Assembly: GCF_003050935.1 (NCBI RefSeq)
Contig: NZ_QAOX01000002.1
Span: 558,001-622,000, forward strand
Reading direction: 5' to 3'
DNA length: 64,000 nt
From: Luteibacter sp. OK325
GTDB lineage: Bacteria; Pseudomonadota; Gammaproteobacteria; Xanthomonadales; Rhodanobacteraceae
Positions 36,498 to 46,445 of this stretch are shown here, piece by piece. Made by a program: the position numbers and the translations under genes. Numbering within the stretch: the stretch's first letter is position 1; every line of letters begins with the position of its first letter. The notes beneath the pieces were generated by a model. It did no database searches and was not told the origin of the DNA. It was given only the letters and a program-made list of their open reading frames with translations.

Positions 36498-37628
36498 TTA
36501 GATGTCCGAACCTCGCCACATGCTGCTGCAGGAAGTTTCGAATGTCAACTTCTTGCCAAAGGCATTCACAGGCAATTCGACGTACGTGTGGACAAGACAG
36601 GCGACAAGTACGGCCACGCCGACACACGTGAGCCACGCCAATCCGTATGGCATGCCCTGGTCGATCAGGATCGGCATGGTCACGTAACCGATCATCGAAT
36701 GGACCAGGTACAGCGGGAAGCTGATGTCGGCAAGGAAATCGAGAATCCGGTTTTTCCTGAATCGGTTCTTTGCGAGGTAACACACCCAGAAAAGTACGAG
36801 GGCGTACGTGTAGTTCTTTACCAGTGGCCCGAAATATTGCTGTTCATAGAACGAACCGATCGCGACGAACAGACCGAAGATGATCAGCCCGTAACCGAAC
36901 GCCGTGACCGCATCGAGTTCGTGGTAAAGCACGTAATAGAACAGGCAGCCGAGGAACATGAAACTCATGAACTTCGTATCCGAGATCAGGTACGAGAAGA
37001 ACGATCCCGGATCCAGGCCATGCGTGGCGACATACGCGCCGACGCAGCACAGCGCAAGGAACCCGATAGAAAGCATGACGACCTTGTGTGCGCTCTTCCC
37101 GATCAGGGTGATCAAGGCGAACACGAGGTAGAACTTCACCTCCACGGCCAGCGACCAGCAGACGAAGTCCAGCGACGGTATGCCCGCCGCGCTATGAAGC
37201 AGTGGAAGATTGCGCGTGACGAAGGGCCAGGTGACCCGATCGGAAAGTGGCGTCGACCAGTACCGGGAACTGACTACGTACATGACCAGGCTGATCAGCA
37301 GGCAGAACCAGTACACAGGGTAGATGCGGAAGAACCGCCGCACGAGGAACTGCCCGGTCGAGAGATTCCTGAGGCTGACCGGGATGACGAAGCCGCTGAT
37401 GAGGAAGAACACGGCGACACCGAAAGCGCCGTAGAGAAACCCGCCTGCCCCCGGCGCCAGGACATGCCGCGTGTATGCCGGCTGCAACGGGACGAAGCTC
37501 GCGGGCACCCCGACGATCGCGAGCACGGCTGGCACGAAGAAGATCCCCCAGTAGTGGTTCAGCACGACAGACAGCGCCGCGATGGCTCGCAACTGGTTGG
37601 CAAAGACGATCTTCATGGCATGTGGCAC
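36498..37628 (-). CDS. Acyltransferase family 3 (OafA-like) membrane protein
   Basis: 376 residues, about ten membrane helices. Starts MPHAMKIVFANQLRAIAALSVVLNHYW, with the conserved RAIAALSVVxxH and the later FFLISGFVIP and RRFFRIYPVYWFCLL of the family. Transfers acyl groups (often acetyl) to surface sugars at the inner membrane. ATG 37628 has AGGAAG six bases upstream; ATG 37616 is an alternative. The C-terminal tail overlaps a perfect TTGACA -35-like hexamer (36548-36543) that could serve the leader/TonB transcript. Confidence 0.9.
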   Translation of the reverse strand: MPHAMKIVFANQLRAIAALSVVLNHYWGIFFVPAVLAIVGVPASFVPLQPAYTRHVLAPGAGGFLYGAFGVAVFFLISGFVIPVSLRNLSTGQFLVRRFFRIYPVYWFCLLISLVMYVVSSRYWSTPLSDRVTWPFVTRNLPLLHSAAGIPSLDFVCWSLAVEVKFYLVFALITLIGKSAHKVVMLSIGFLALCCVGAYVATHGLDPGSFFSYLISDTKFMSFMFLGCLFYYVLYHELDAVTAFGYGLIIFGLFVAIGSFYEQQYFGPLVKNYTYALVLFWVCYLAKNRFRKNRILDFLADISFPLYLVHSMIGYVTMPILIDQGMPYGLAWLTCVGVAVLVACLVHTYVELPVNAFGKKLTFETSCSSMWRGSDI

Positions 37629-37634
37629 TTCCTG

Positions 37635-37800
37635 TAGGAGCCGCTTCAGCGGCGAAACGGGTCCGCCGTAACCTGGCCCGCTGCCGCGGGATCGCCGATG
37701 AATCGGCTCCTACGACAGCTGGGTCCGCCGTAACCTGGCCCGCTGCCGCGGGATCGCCGGCATAGCCGGCTCCCACAGCCGGCATAGCCGGCTCCCACAG
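37635..37800. repeat. Cluster of REP elements with internal tandem repeats
   Basis: Begins with the palindrome taggagccgcttcagcggcga. A 39-bp segment starting gggtccgccgtaacctggcc occurs at 37659-37697 and again at 37721-37759 (period 62). A 22-bp unit gccggcatagccggctccca occurs twice at 37756 and 37778 (period 22). Fills the gap between the acyltransferase and the kinase gene. Confidence 0.8.
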
Positions 37801-37834
37801 GGTGAGTGCTCTTTAGAGGCTGGAAGGTTATGCC

Positions 37835-39400
37835 TCAGCCTGCCCGGGCTTGCTCCGCATGCACCACGAAGGCGAGGGCCTGCTGCAGCTCGCCGTAGCC
37901 GACCGGTTTGACGAGGTGGTAGTCGAAGCCTGCGCGGGTGGTTGCTGCCTTGTCGGCCTCCTGCCCCCACCCGGTCTGCGCGACGATGGGAAGATGCCCC
38001 AGGGCGGGATCCTCGCGGAAGGCGCGGCATACGGCGTAGCCGTCGATCGAAGGCATACCGATATCCAGCAACACTACATCCGGCCGGAAATCACGGGCGG
38101 CATCGAGGGCCGTCCGTCCGTCGAGCACGAGCTGGTGCTCGTGTCCCATGTCGTTCAGCAGCCAGCCTATGGTCTTGGCGATGTCCGCGTTGTCATCGAT
38201 GACGAGGATCCTCAGCGCCCGACCGTTCAAGCCGGTGTCCGGAATGACACGCGCCGCGGCTTCGTCCTCGCTCGGCATGAGTAGCGGAAGGCGAACAGTG
38301 AAGCTACTTCCCGCGTTCTCTCCGTCGCTGCTTACAGCGATCGACCCTTCATGCATCGACACAAGCTGTTTCACCAGCGCCAGGCCGATGCCGAGCCCAC
38401 CCTGCGAACGGGTCAGGTGTTCGCCCACCTGGGTGAACAACTCGAAGACGTTCGCCTGCATGGTCAACGGAATACCCATGCCGTTGTCCGAAACCGCAAT
38501 GACGACATCCTGCGCATCGCGGTACGCGTCCAGCGTGATGCTGCCTGCCGAAGGCGTGTACTTGGCCGCGTTGTTGAGCAGGTTCCCGACCACTTGCGTC
38601 AAGCGGGTCTTGTCACCGTTGACCCACAGCGCATCAGGCCCCGTGTTGACCCGCAGGGTGTGGTTACCACCGTCAATGAACGGCTGGCTCGCCTCGAGCG
38701 CCGCATGGATGATATCTGCCACCTCGACCTTTTCACGCTTGAGGACGATCTTGCCCTGGCTGACCCGGGAGACATCGAGCAGGTCGTCAACCAGGCGCAC
38801 CAGGTGCACCAGCTGCCGGTCCATGACACCGTGGATCTGTGTGGTCCTCTCAGGTGTCGGCTGGCCCCTGAGCACGTCAAGGCCCATCCGCAACGGCGTG
38901 AGCGGATTGCGTAGCTCGTGGGCAAGAATGGCCAGGAACTGGTCCTTGTAACGATCCGATCGGGTCAGGGTTTCGGCATAGGCTTCGAGTTCGTCGCGCT
39001 GCGCGGCTATCTGCTGCTTCTGGCGATGCAGGTCGAAGAAGACCCTCGTCTTGCTGCGCAGGATGTCCCATTCGACGGGCTTCTGGATGAAGTCGACGGC
39101 GCCGGCCTCGTAACCCCGGAACTTCCTTTGGTTATCCGTGTTGCTCGCCGTCAGGAAAATGATCGGCACATGGCGCGTGCGCTCATTGCCACGCATCAGC
39201 TCGGCAAGTTCGAAGCCATCCATCCCGGGCATCTGCACGTCGAGCAGGCCCAGGGCGACATCGTGGACCAGCAGGAGCTCCAGTGCCTCTTCTCCCGAGC
39301 GTGCCTTGAGCAGCACGAGGTCATCACGACGCAACAGTGCCTCGAGTGCGACGAGGTTGTCTTCGAGGTCGTCGACGAGAAGAAAATGAACCGGACTCAT
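37835..39400 (-). CDS. REC-histidine kinase-REC hybrid protein (soluble)
   Basis: 521 residues from ATG 39400; the longer frame to 39565 was rejected because MSPVHFLLVDD begins a receiver domain. Order: receiver 1-120 (D54 in GLLDVQMPG), short coiled coil, HisKA with phospho-acceptor H161 (FLAILAHELRNPLTPLRM), HATPase (NLLNNAAKYT, GLGIGLALVKQLVSMHEG), and a second receiver (LRILVIDDNADIAKT, VVLLDIGMPSIDG, LVKPVG). No membrane segment. It follows the CheR gene by 37 bases on the same strand, so the three signalling genes probably form one operon. Confidence 0.92.
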   Translation of the reverse strand: MSPVHFLLVDDLEDNLVALEALLRRDDLVLLKARSGEEALELLLVHDVALGLLDVQMPGMDGFELAELMRGNERTRHVPIIFLTASNTDNQRKFRGYEAGAVDFIQKPVEWDILRSKTRVFFDLHRQKQQIAAQRDELEAYAETLTRSDRYKDQFLAILAHELRNPLTPLRMGLDVLRGQPTPERTTQIHGVMDRQLVHLVRLVDDLLDVSRVSQGKIVLKREKVEVADIIHAALEASQPFIDGGNHTLRVNTGPDALWVNGDKTRLTQVVGNLLNNAAKYTPSAGSITLDAYRDAQDVVIAVSDNGMGIPLTMQANVFELFTQVGEHLTRSQGGLGIGLALVKQLVSMHEGSIAVSSDGENAGSSFTVRLPLLMPSEDEAAARVIPDTGLNGRALRILVIDDNADIAKTIGWLLNDMGHEHQLVLDGRTALDAARDFRPDVVLLDIGMPSIDGYAVCRAFREDPALGHLPIVAQTGWGQEADKAATTRAGFDYHLVKPVGYGELQQALAFVVHAEQARAG

Positions 39401-39437
39401 GGCAGCCGCGTCCTTACCGATGATGGGAGAAACCACG

Positions 39438-40280
39438 TCAAAGATCCTGCTTCTGGTAAATTCTTTCCTCCTGGACGAACTCCTGGAAAGCGCCAGCATG
39501 GTCGGAAAAACGGAGGCTTTCCTTCGAGCCAAGACCCAGGAACCCCTTGCGTATGAGCGAGTCACTGAAAAGCCCGATGGTCCGATCCTGCAGCGTGCTG
39601 TCGAAATAGATCAGCACGTTGCGGCAGGAGATAAGGTGCATCTCGCCGAACACGGCATCGGTGACCAGGCTATGGTCGGCAAACACGACCCGCTCCCGCA
39701 GCGAACGATCGAACGAGGCCTTTCCATACGCCGCCGTGTAGTAATCCGACAGCGAGGAACGCCCGCCGGACTGCTGGTGATTCTCCGTGAACCCCCGGAT
39801 GCGATCCAGGTTGTACACCCCTGCGGCGGCCGCCTCCAGTGCTCCGGCGTTGATGTCCGTGGCGTAGAACATCGTTCGCTGGTCCAGCCCCTCCTCGCGG
39901 AAAAGAATGGCCAGCGAATAGAGCTCCTCGCCACTGCTGCAGCCGGCCACCCATACCTTCAAGGACGGATACGTGCGCAGGTGCGGCACGACGTGCTCGC
40001 GCAATGCACGGAAGTAGGAAGGGTCACGAAACATCTCACTGACCTGCACGGTCAGATAACTCACCACCTGCGGCCCCACGGACGGATCGTGCAACAACGC
40101 TTCGAGCATGGCCGAGTGCGTGCGGTAGCCAAGCCTGTCGCGCAACTGCTTCAGGCGTCGCGTGATGGAGGCCTTGGAGTAACCACGAAAATCATAGTGA
40201 AAACGCTGGAACAGCGCTTCGAGGATAAGGTCCACTTCGATCGCCTCGAGGCGATCCACCGTGCTCTCGACGAGGTTCAT
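39438..40280 (-). CDS. CheR-type protein-glutamate methyltransferase
   Basis: 280 residues from ATG 40280, which overlaps the upstream kinase stop by four bases (ATGA). N-terminal all-helical CheR domain ([34 protein letters not shown]), then the SAM-binding domain with [17 protein letters not shown] and [15 protein letters not shown]. Methylates glutamates in chemoreceptor-like proteins. There is no receptor or cheB in this cluster; it sits between two hybrid kinases and may modify their coiled coil instead of a chemoreceptor. Confidence 0.92.
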   Translation of the reverse strand: MNLVESTVDRLEAIEVDLILEALFQRFHYDFRGYSKASITRRLKQLRDRLGYRTHSAMLEALLHDPSVGPQVVSYLTVQVSEMFRDPSYFRALREHVVPHLRTYPSLKVWVAGCSSGEELYSLAILFREEGLDQRTMFYATDINAGALEAAAAGVYNLDRIRGFTENHQQSGGRSSLSDYYTAAYGKASFDRSLRERVVFADHSLVTDAVFGEMHLISCRNVLIYFDSTLQDRTIGLFSDSLIRKGFLGLGSKESLRFSDHAGAFQEFVQEERIYQKQDL

Positions 40281-43200
40281 TGCGCGAGCCATACACGTAC
40301 CAGCGAAAGCAGTTTGTCGACATCCAGGGGTTTGGCCATGTAGTCGCTCGCACCGGCCTGCAGGCACGTCTCCTGGTCGTCGGGCATGGCCTTGGCCGTA
40401 AGCGTAATGATAGGCAGCTTCTTCCAGCGAGGGTCGTCGCGTATCGCGCGCGTTGCCGTCAGGCCATCCATCACCGGCATCATCACATCCATCAGCACGA
40501 GGTCGATGTCCTTGCCTGAGCCGTCACTGGCCTTGTGCAGGGCATCGATCGCCTCCTGGCCGTTACGGGCGACCGTGAGCACGCAGCCACGCGGCTCCAG
40601 GATGTTGATCAGCGCGTATACGTTGCGTACATCGTCTTCGACGATCAGCACCCGCCTGCCCTCCAACAGTGCGTCACGGTGCTGCGCTTCCTGGATCATC
40701 CGCTGGTGTTCCGGCGGCAGGTCGGTGACCACCTGGTGCAGGAACAGCGACACCTCATCCAGCAGGCGCTCGGGTGACTTTGCACCCTTGATGATGATGG
40801 AGCGGGAGTAGACGCGAAGACGCGTCTCTTCATCGGCCGTCAGGTCGCGACCGGTGTAGACGATCACCGGCGGGAAGGCATGGATGCCCTCCCCGCTCAG
40901 CGTCTCGAGCAACGTGAAGCCGGAGGCGTCGGGCAGCGAAAGGTCCAGCACCATGCAGTCGAAGGTCTGGCCCTTGAGATGTTCCAGGCACTCCGCCGCC
41001 GTCGCCGCCGCGACGGTTTCGACATCCGCCGAAGCGAGCAGCTGGCGGATGGCGTCGCGCTGCACATCGTCGTCTTCGACCACGAGCACGCGCCGGACGC
41101 CTTGCGAGAGCCTCGCGTCGAGCTTGTTCAGCACCTCGGCCAGTTGCGCGCGCTTGACCGGCTTCAGCAGGTAGCCGACCGCGCCCATGGAAAGTGCCGC
41201 GTGGGAATGATCCGTCGCCGAAACGACGTGGATGGGGATATGGCGTGTCCGGACGTCACGCTTGAGGATATCCAGGACGGAGAGACCCGACTGATCAGGC
41301 AGGCCCACATCGAGCACGATCGCCTGCGGCAGGTAGTGCCTCGCCAGGGCAAGCGCTTCCTGGGCACTGGTGGCGATCAGGCAGCGGAAGTTCATCTCGC
41401 GCGCAAGCTCGAGCAGGATCCCGGCGAAACGCTCGTCGTCCTCGATGACCAGGATGGAGCGGCGATGGTCAGCGGCTTCGAAACGGTCGTCGGGGATCCG
41501 GGGTGCGATAGGGGACGCGGCCTCGACCACCACAGGAGCCGCGGATGTTGGCAGCCGGACGGCGCCCGGTAGCCGCGGAATCGTCAGGCTGAAGGTGCTT
41601 CCCCTGCCGACTTCGCTGTCCACGACGATGCCGCCGCCAAGAAGACGCGACAACTCGAGCGAGATGGACAGGCCAAGGCCGGTTCCACCGTATTTGCGGC
41701 TGATCGTGCCGTCCGCCTGCTGGAAGGCCTCGAAAATCCGCGTCTGCTGCTCCGCCGAGATACCGATGCCGGTATCGCTCACCGCGAAGACGAAATCGCC
41801 CTGCCGGTTGCACGAGACGTGCAGATGCACGCTGCCCTGCTCGGTGAACTTGAATGCATTGGACAGCAGGTTCTTGAGCACCTGCTCCAGCCTCTGGCGA
41901 TCGGTCTCGACGATGGGCGGGCAGCCAGCCGACGTTGATACCTCGAAGGTGAGTCCTTTCTGCTCGGCGATCGGCTGGAACAGTGGAACGAGGCCCTTGA
42001 TCATGCGGTCGACGGACAACGACTCCGCGTGAATCTCGATGTGACCCGCCTCGATCTTCGACAGGTCGAGGATGTCGTTGATCAGCGTAAGCAGGTCGTT
42101 GCCGGACGAGTGGATGGTATGGGCGAACTTGACCTGCTCTTCCGTCAGGTTGCCGCGAGGATTGTCCGCAAGCAGCTTGGAGAGGATCAGCGCCGAGTTC
42201 AGCGGCGTCCGCAATTCATGGGACATGTTGGCCAGGAAGTCCGACTTGTACCGGCTCGCACGCAACACTTCCTTTGCCTTGTTTTCGATCACTTCATTCG
42301 CGCGGGCCAGGTCGTCGCGCTGCGATTCCAGCTGGTTGGCCTGTTCTTCCAGGTGGGCGTTGGTCTGCTCCAGCTCGGCCTGCTGCTGCTCCAGCTCATG
42401 CTGGGATTGCTTGAGCGCGCGGCTCTGTTCCTCGAGCTCCTCGTTGGATGCCCGCAGCTCCTCGCCCTGATGCTGCAGCGAGTCCGACTGCCGGCGCGTT
42501 TCCTCGAGCAACCGGCTTAGGTCGGTGCGGTAGGTCGCCGAGCGGAGCGCGACGCCGATGGCGGCGGAAGCCTGCTCGAGAAGGGTAATGACGTCTTCGT
42601 CCACGGCGCTGAAGAAACCGAGTTCCAGCACGCCATTGACTTCACCATCGACCACGGTCGGCATGAGGACGAGATGCCGCGGCTTGTCCTGGCCCAACGC
42701 CGAGCCGATGGCCAGGTACCCGTCCGGCACGTCATTGACGACGAACGTCCTGCGCTCCGCAGCCGCCTGACCGAGCAAGCCTTCGGTCGGCAGGAAGCGC
42801 TCGACGACCTGATGGCCCGGGGCGAGTCCATAAGCGCCGATACGCTCGTAAGCATTGGCGGCACCGACGAAAAGGACCCCGGCCTGCGCATCGGCGAAAC
42901 GCGCAAGGAACGACAGGATGTTCGCGCCAAGCGTCTCCGTCTCCTGCTCACCCGCCATGACGGCCGCCAGTTCGAGCTGCCCTGCCTGTAGCCAGGTCGC
43001 GCGTATTCGGGTGCGCGATGCATTACGGATCATCACGGCGACGAACACCGTCAGCGCTACGCCAAGCAGGCCGCTGAGAAGCCCGCTCGTCAACGCATTG
43101 CCATAGGCAGCAGTCATCTCGACGACGCGCTTGTCGCGCAGCGCCAGTTCCTCCGCCTGCATCCCGCCCAGGCCGGTCCGGACGGCATCCATGGCGGCCT

Positions 43201-43666
43201 TCCCGCGATCGCTGTTGACGACGGCCAGGGCCGCATCCAGACCGCGCGTTCGGCGCAACTCGATCGTCTCCTTGAGCTCGGCGAGTTTGTCGTCCAGACG
43301 GCCGGTAAGTTCCTTCAGGCGTGCCTGTTGACCCGCATCGTCCTGGGTGGCTGCCTTTATGGACTGAAGGCGCGCCGGTATGCTTGCCAGGGCAGCGCGA
43401 TACGGCTCGAGATACCGCTCGTTCCCCGTCAGCAGGAACCCGCGCTGACCTGTCTCCGCGTCCTGGGCGCTGGAAAGAATGTCGCTAAGCGCGACGACCG
43501 TATGCTGCGACTGGATGACCTTCTGATTGCCGTCGCGAATGGTCCGTATGTTCACGTAAGCGAGAACGCCGCTGACCACGAAAAAGACGATAACGGCGAC
43601 CAGCGCAATGGACGTGCGCTGATCCATCGCGCGCGAACGCGACGCACGGGGTGCTTTCGAAGTCAT
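40277..43666 (-). CDS. CHASE3-GAF hybrid histidine kinase with three receiver domains
   Basis: 1129 residues. TM helix (about 18-40), CHASE3 sensor (42-180: [42 protein letters not shown]), second TM (about 190-212), GAF (235-375), a Glu/Gln-rich coiled coil (380-470), HisKA ([22 protein letters not shown]), HATPase ([25 protein letters not shown]), then three receivers ([28 protein letters not shown]). Heads the operon with CheR and the REC-kinase-REC gene. The signal is probably periplasmic; output is unknown because no DNA-binding partner is adjacent. Confidence 0.95.
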   Translation of the reverse strand: MTSKAPRASRSRAMDQRTSIALVAVIVFFVVSGVLAYVNIRTIRDGNQKVIQSQHTVVALSDILSSAQDAETGQRGFLLTGNERYLEPYRAALASIPARLQSIKAATQDDAGQQARLKELTGRLDDKLAELKETIELRRTRGLDAALAVVNSDRGKAAMDAVRTGLGGMQAEELALRDKRVVEMTAAYGNALTSGLLSGLLGVALTVFVAVMIRNASRTRIRATWLQAGQLELAAVMAGEQETETLGANILSFLARFADAQAGVLFVGAANAYERIGAYGLAPGHQVVERFLPTEGLLGQAAAERRTFVVNDVPDGYLAIGSALGQDKPRHLVLMPTVVDGEVNGVLELGFFSAVDEDVITLLEQASAAIGVALRSATYRTDLSRLLEETRRQSDSLQHQGEELRASNEELEEQSRALKQSQHELEQQQAELEQTNAHLEEQANQLESQRDDLARANEVIENKAKEVLRASRYKSDFLANMSHELRTPLNSALILSKLLADNPRGNLTEEQVKFAHTIHSSGNDLLTLINDILDLSKIEAGHIEIHAESLSVDRMIKGLVPLFQPIAEQKGLTFEVSTSAGCPPIVETDRQRLEQVLKNLLSNAFKFTEQGSVHLHVSCNRQGDFVFAVSDTGIGISAEQQTRIFEAFQQADGTISRKYGGTGLGLSISLELSRLLGGGIVVDSEVGRGSTFSLTIPRLPGAVRLPTSAAPVVVEAASPIAPRIPDDRFEAADHRRSILVIEDDERFAGILLELAREMNFRCLIATSAQEALALARHYLPQAIVLDVGLPDQSGLSVLDILKRDVRTRHIPIHVVSATDHSHAALSMGAVGYLLKPVKRAQLAEVLNKLDARLSQGVRRVLVVEDDDVQRDAIRQLLASADVETVAAATAAECLEHLKGQTFDCMVLDLSLPDASGFTLLETLSGEGIHAFPPVIVYTGRDLTADEETRLRVYSRSIIIKGAKSPERLLDEVSLFLHQVVTDLPPEHQRMIQEAQHRDALLEGRRVLIVEDDVRNVYALINILEPRGCVLTVARNGQEAIDALHKASDGSGKDIDLVLMDVMMPVMDGLTATRAIRDDPRWKKLPIITLTAKAMPDDQETCLQAGASDYMAKPLDVDKLLSLVRVWLAQ

Positions 43667-43710
43667 GGGGCCCAGGCTGGTTAACTGTCGTAGCGGGTAA
43701 ATATATCATC

Positions 43711-43737
43711 GGGAAACCGTAATCAAGATGGTTTCCC
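43711..43737 (-). promoter_or_regulatory. Inverted repeat and possible promoter of the hybrid kinase operon
   Basis: GGGAAACC (43711-43718) and GGTTTCCC (43730-43737), perfect 8-bp arms, 11-base spacer. On the reverse strand TTGATT inside the spacer followed after 17 bases by TATTTA could be a promoter, so the repeat may be an operator. Confidence 0.4.
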
Positions 43738-43830
43738 CCGCGTACGAATCTCAGCTCGGAACCCGGCTCCGGACCGGCTTAATTCACCCCGTTTTCACGC
43801 TTGGTTAGGCAGCGACCGAAGGGCCTGGAT

Positions 43831-44901
43831 CTACGCGGTCACCTTGCCCTCGACACGCTTCAACAGCTCATCCCACGCCGCAACAAAGGCATCGCCTCCA
43901 TCGACCTGCAACTTGTCAGCCAGCACAGCGAGGTCGAGGCCACCGTCGGTGGCTACGCGCCGCAACGCCGCACCGGCCTCGCGGTCCAGGGTGCCGCCCT
44001 GGCTGACCGTTCCATGGTCGGCAAACGCACGCAGCGTCGCATCCGGCATCGTATTGATCGTCTCAGGCGCAACCAATGCCGTGATGTACAGCGTGTCGTC
44101 GGCTTCGGGATCTTTCACGCCGGTGCTCGCCCATAGAAGCGTCTGCGGCATCGCCCCGGCCGTAGCCAGCGTTTGCCAGCGCTCGGAGGCCAGGATGGAC
44201 TGATAGGCGTCCCATACGTCCGCCGCGACCGCCAGTCCCAGGCGATTGCGCAGATCGGCGCGTCCCTGTTTCGCGGCGGCCGCGTCCCAGCGACTGACGA
44301 ACACTGACGCGACGGAACGTACCTTCGGATCGAGGCCACCGAGGATGCGCCGTTCGATCCCTCGCATGTATGCCTCCGCCACGGCCACGTACTGATCTCG
44401 CGAGAACAAGAGGGTTACGTTGATCGCGATGCCCTGGAAGATCGCCTCCTCGATAGCCACGGCACCTTGCCGTGTGCCGGGAATCTTCACGAAGGCATTG
44501 GCCCGGTCCATCTGCGCGTGCAGCCGTTGTGCCCATTCCAGCGAGCCCTTGGCGTCGTTGATCAGGTGAGGCGACACCTCGATGGACACCCATCCGTCCT
44601 TGCCCGAGGTCGCCTCATGAATCGGGGCGAACAGGTCGGCCGCGCGACGAAGGTCCTGGACCATCAAGCGCAGCACGATTTCTTCGGGCGTCGCACCCGT
44701 CGCCCGCTCACTGGTGATCTGGGCGTCATAGTCCGAACCACCGGCAACCGCCTTGGTAAAAATGGAAGGGTTCGAGGTCAGGCCGGTGATCGAGAAATCG
44801 CGTATGTACGTCTCGAGCAGACCGGTATCGATCATGTTCCTGGAGATGTTGTCCAGCCACAGACTCTGGCCGATTTCCTGAAGCTTCGAGGTCGCATTCA
44901 T
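43831..44901 (-). CDS. tal: Transaldolase
   Basis: 356 residues, the longer type found in actinobacteria and many high-GC proteobacteria (about 360-380) rather than the 317-residue TalB form. Family strings: SLWLDNISRNMIDTGLLETYIRDFSITGLTSNPSIFTKAV, VSIEVSPHLI, and the Schiff-base lysine in ANAFVKIPGTRQGAVAIEEAI. Moves a dihydroxyacetone unit between sugar phosphates in the non-oxidative pentose phosphate pathway, in the cytosol. Monocistronic by position. Confidence 0.95.
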   Translation of the reverse strand: MNATSKLQEIGQSLWLDNISRNMIDTGLLETYIRDFSITGLTSNPSIFTKAVAGGSDYDAQITSERATGATPEEIVLRLMVQDLRRAADLFAPIHEATSGKDGWVSIEVSPHLINDAKGSLEWAQRLHAQMDRANAFVKIPGTRQGAVAIEEAIFQGIAINVTLLFSRDQYVAVAEAYMRGIERRILGGLDPKVRSVASVFVSRWDAAAAKQGRADLRNRLGLAVAADVWDAYQSILASERWQTLATAGAMPQTLLWASTGVKDPEADDTLYITALVAPETINTMPDATLRAFADHGTVSQGGTLDREAGAALRRVATDGGLDLAVLADKLQVDGGDAFVAAWDELLKRVEGKVTA

Positions 44902-44994
44902 GAGCTGTCCTGTGTGGGGCTGAAAGCCAGCAAACGCTACCCCAAGCCATGGACGCCGTATTGAAAAAACCTGTGTCGAGGGCGTGGCGCTGGC

Positions 44995-46302
44995 TTACGG
45001 TCGGGCCGGCTTCACAAGCTGTGACAGCAACGCTTTGTCCAGGCTGGCGGCGACGCCGACGCTGCGACCAGCGAGATTGGCGACGGCGTAATGGACCGAG
45101 CTGCCCAACACCTGCGCCGACTCGGAAAGCGTCAGCCCGTAGTCCTGGGCGAGCCATTTGATCAGGCCGGTGGTCGCTGCGCGCGTGGCTTCGTCGATGG
45201 AGCCGGCCTGCCCAAGCGCCATGATCTGCGTTGGCGATTCGACGCGCGGCATCGGCACTGTTTTTCCGTGGATCACGTCCACGGTGATCTCGACATCCAT
45301 GGATGTCTCCAGCGCGTACTGCGAAGTCTCGCCATCGCCTTGAAGGGCATGCGCGTCGCCGAAGTACAACAGCGCGCCCGGCTGGTACACCGGCAGGTAG
45401 ACCGTGTTGCCTTCGACGACCTGGTTGAAGTCCATGTTGCCGCCGGACCGACCGGTATCGCCCGTGGACATGGCGGGCGAACCGAAACCCGGCGCCACGG
45501 CCATGCCGCCAAGCATCGGCCGCACCGGAACGCTGTAGCTCGCCAGCGCCGGCGACGCACTCATCGGAGCAGCCAGTCCCCTGGCGAGATCCAGCTTCCA
45601 CCGTACCGGCTTGCCCAGTTCCTGGGCTTTACCGGCGAGCGATTGCCCCAGCGCCGGCCCGACGATGCTGTCGAGACTATCCGCATAGTCCCGGTTAAGA
45701 CGCAGACGCTTGATATGGACGGCGAGCGTATCGCCCGGTTCGGCCGACATGACGTAGAACGGACCCACCTGGGGATTGCCGAACAGCGCCACGGTATTGC
45801 CCTTCTCGTCCACGCCACCGGAGTCGATCGTCCGCGTGTGGATGCTGTCGCCCGGCCAGACGGTGAGCACAGGCGCGCGGGTGGCGGAGAACTCGTTGGC
45901 ATAGTCTTTCGGGGTGAAGGTGTAGACCTTGGGCGACCCAGTCGGCCGCGCAGGCAAGCGCTTCCCGGTAAATGCATGAGTCACGCGTTTGCCCGGGGCA
46001 TTGGTGTCGGGATCGTCCGCTATACCCACCATGCCCGCGCCGTCGACCGTGGCTTTCAGGCGGTAGGTCGCCTGATCCGAATCGGTGACAGTGAAATCCA
46101 GGCGGTTGCCCTGACGGGTTCCCACCAGCTTGTCGCCATCGAATGTGCCGCTAAGGACGTTGCCGTCCTGACTGAGCGTGAGGCTCTGGTAAGCGGTATT
46201 GCCCCACATATCGGTCTTCAGCAACCAGTTCTCCACCGGCGACTCGCCGGCATGAACGGACAGGGGAAGAAACACACCGATCAAGGCGAGGCGACGGAGC
46301 AT
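44995..46302 (-). CDS. Exported acetamidase/formamidase family protein
   Basis: 435 residues. Signal peptide LRRLALIGVFLPLSVHAGE. Residues 20-110 form a beta-rich extension (TLSQDGNVLSGTFDGDKLVGTRQGNRLDFTV) not present in cytosolic FmdA amidases. Residues 115-430 match the acetamidase/formamidase fold (LTVWPGDSIHTRTIDSGG, GPFYVMSAEPGDTLAVHIKRLRLNRDYA, GNMDFNQVVEGNTVYLPVYQPGALLYFGDAHALQGDGE). Probably a periplasmic amidase; substrate unknown. Divergent from the S9 peptidase gene. Confidence 0.88.
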   Translation of the reverse strand: MLRRLALIGVFLPLSVHAGESPVENWLLKTDMWGNTAYQSLTLSQDGNVLSGTFDGDKLVGTRQGNRLDFTVTDSDQATYRLKATVDGAGMVGIADDPDTNAPGKRVTHAFTGKRLPARPTGSPKVYTFTPKDYANEFSATRAPVLTVWPGDSIHTRTIDSGGVDEKGNTVALFGNPQVGPFYVMSAEPGDTLAVHIKRLRLNRDYADSLDSIVGPALGQSLAGKAQELGKPVRWKLDLARGLAAPMSASPALASYSVPVRPMLGGMAVAPGFGSPAMSTGDTGRSGGNMDFNQVVEGNTVYLPVYQPGALLYFGDAHALQGDGETSQYALETSMDVEITVDVIHGKTVPMPRVESPTQIMALGQAGSIDEATRAATTGLIKWLAQDYGLTLSESAQVLGSSVHYAVANLAGRSVGVAASLDKALLSQLVKPARP

Positions 46303-46445
46303 GGTGGTCCTTCAGGCAAGCTGGAGGCTCAGCCTAGCAGCGCGTTGTGCCGGGTCACATGTGGCTGATGGGCCAGAAGACGGCCTCCCTTTACAGCCCT
46401 CTGGCGGCGTCGCATATTAGTGACATCCGGAACCGGGGGGAGCGG

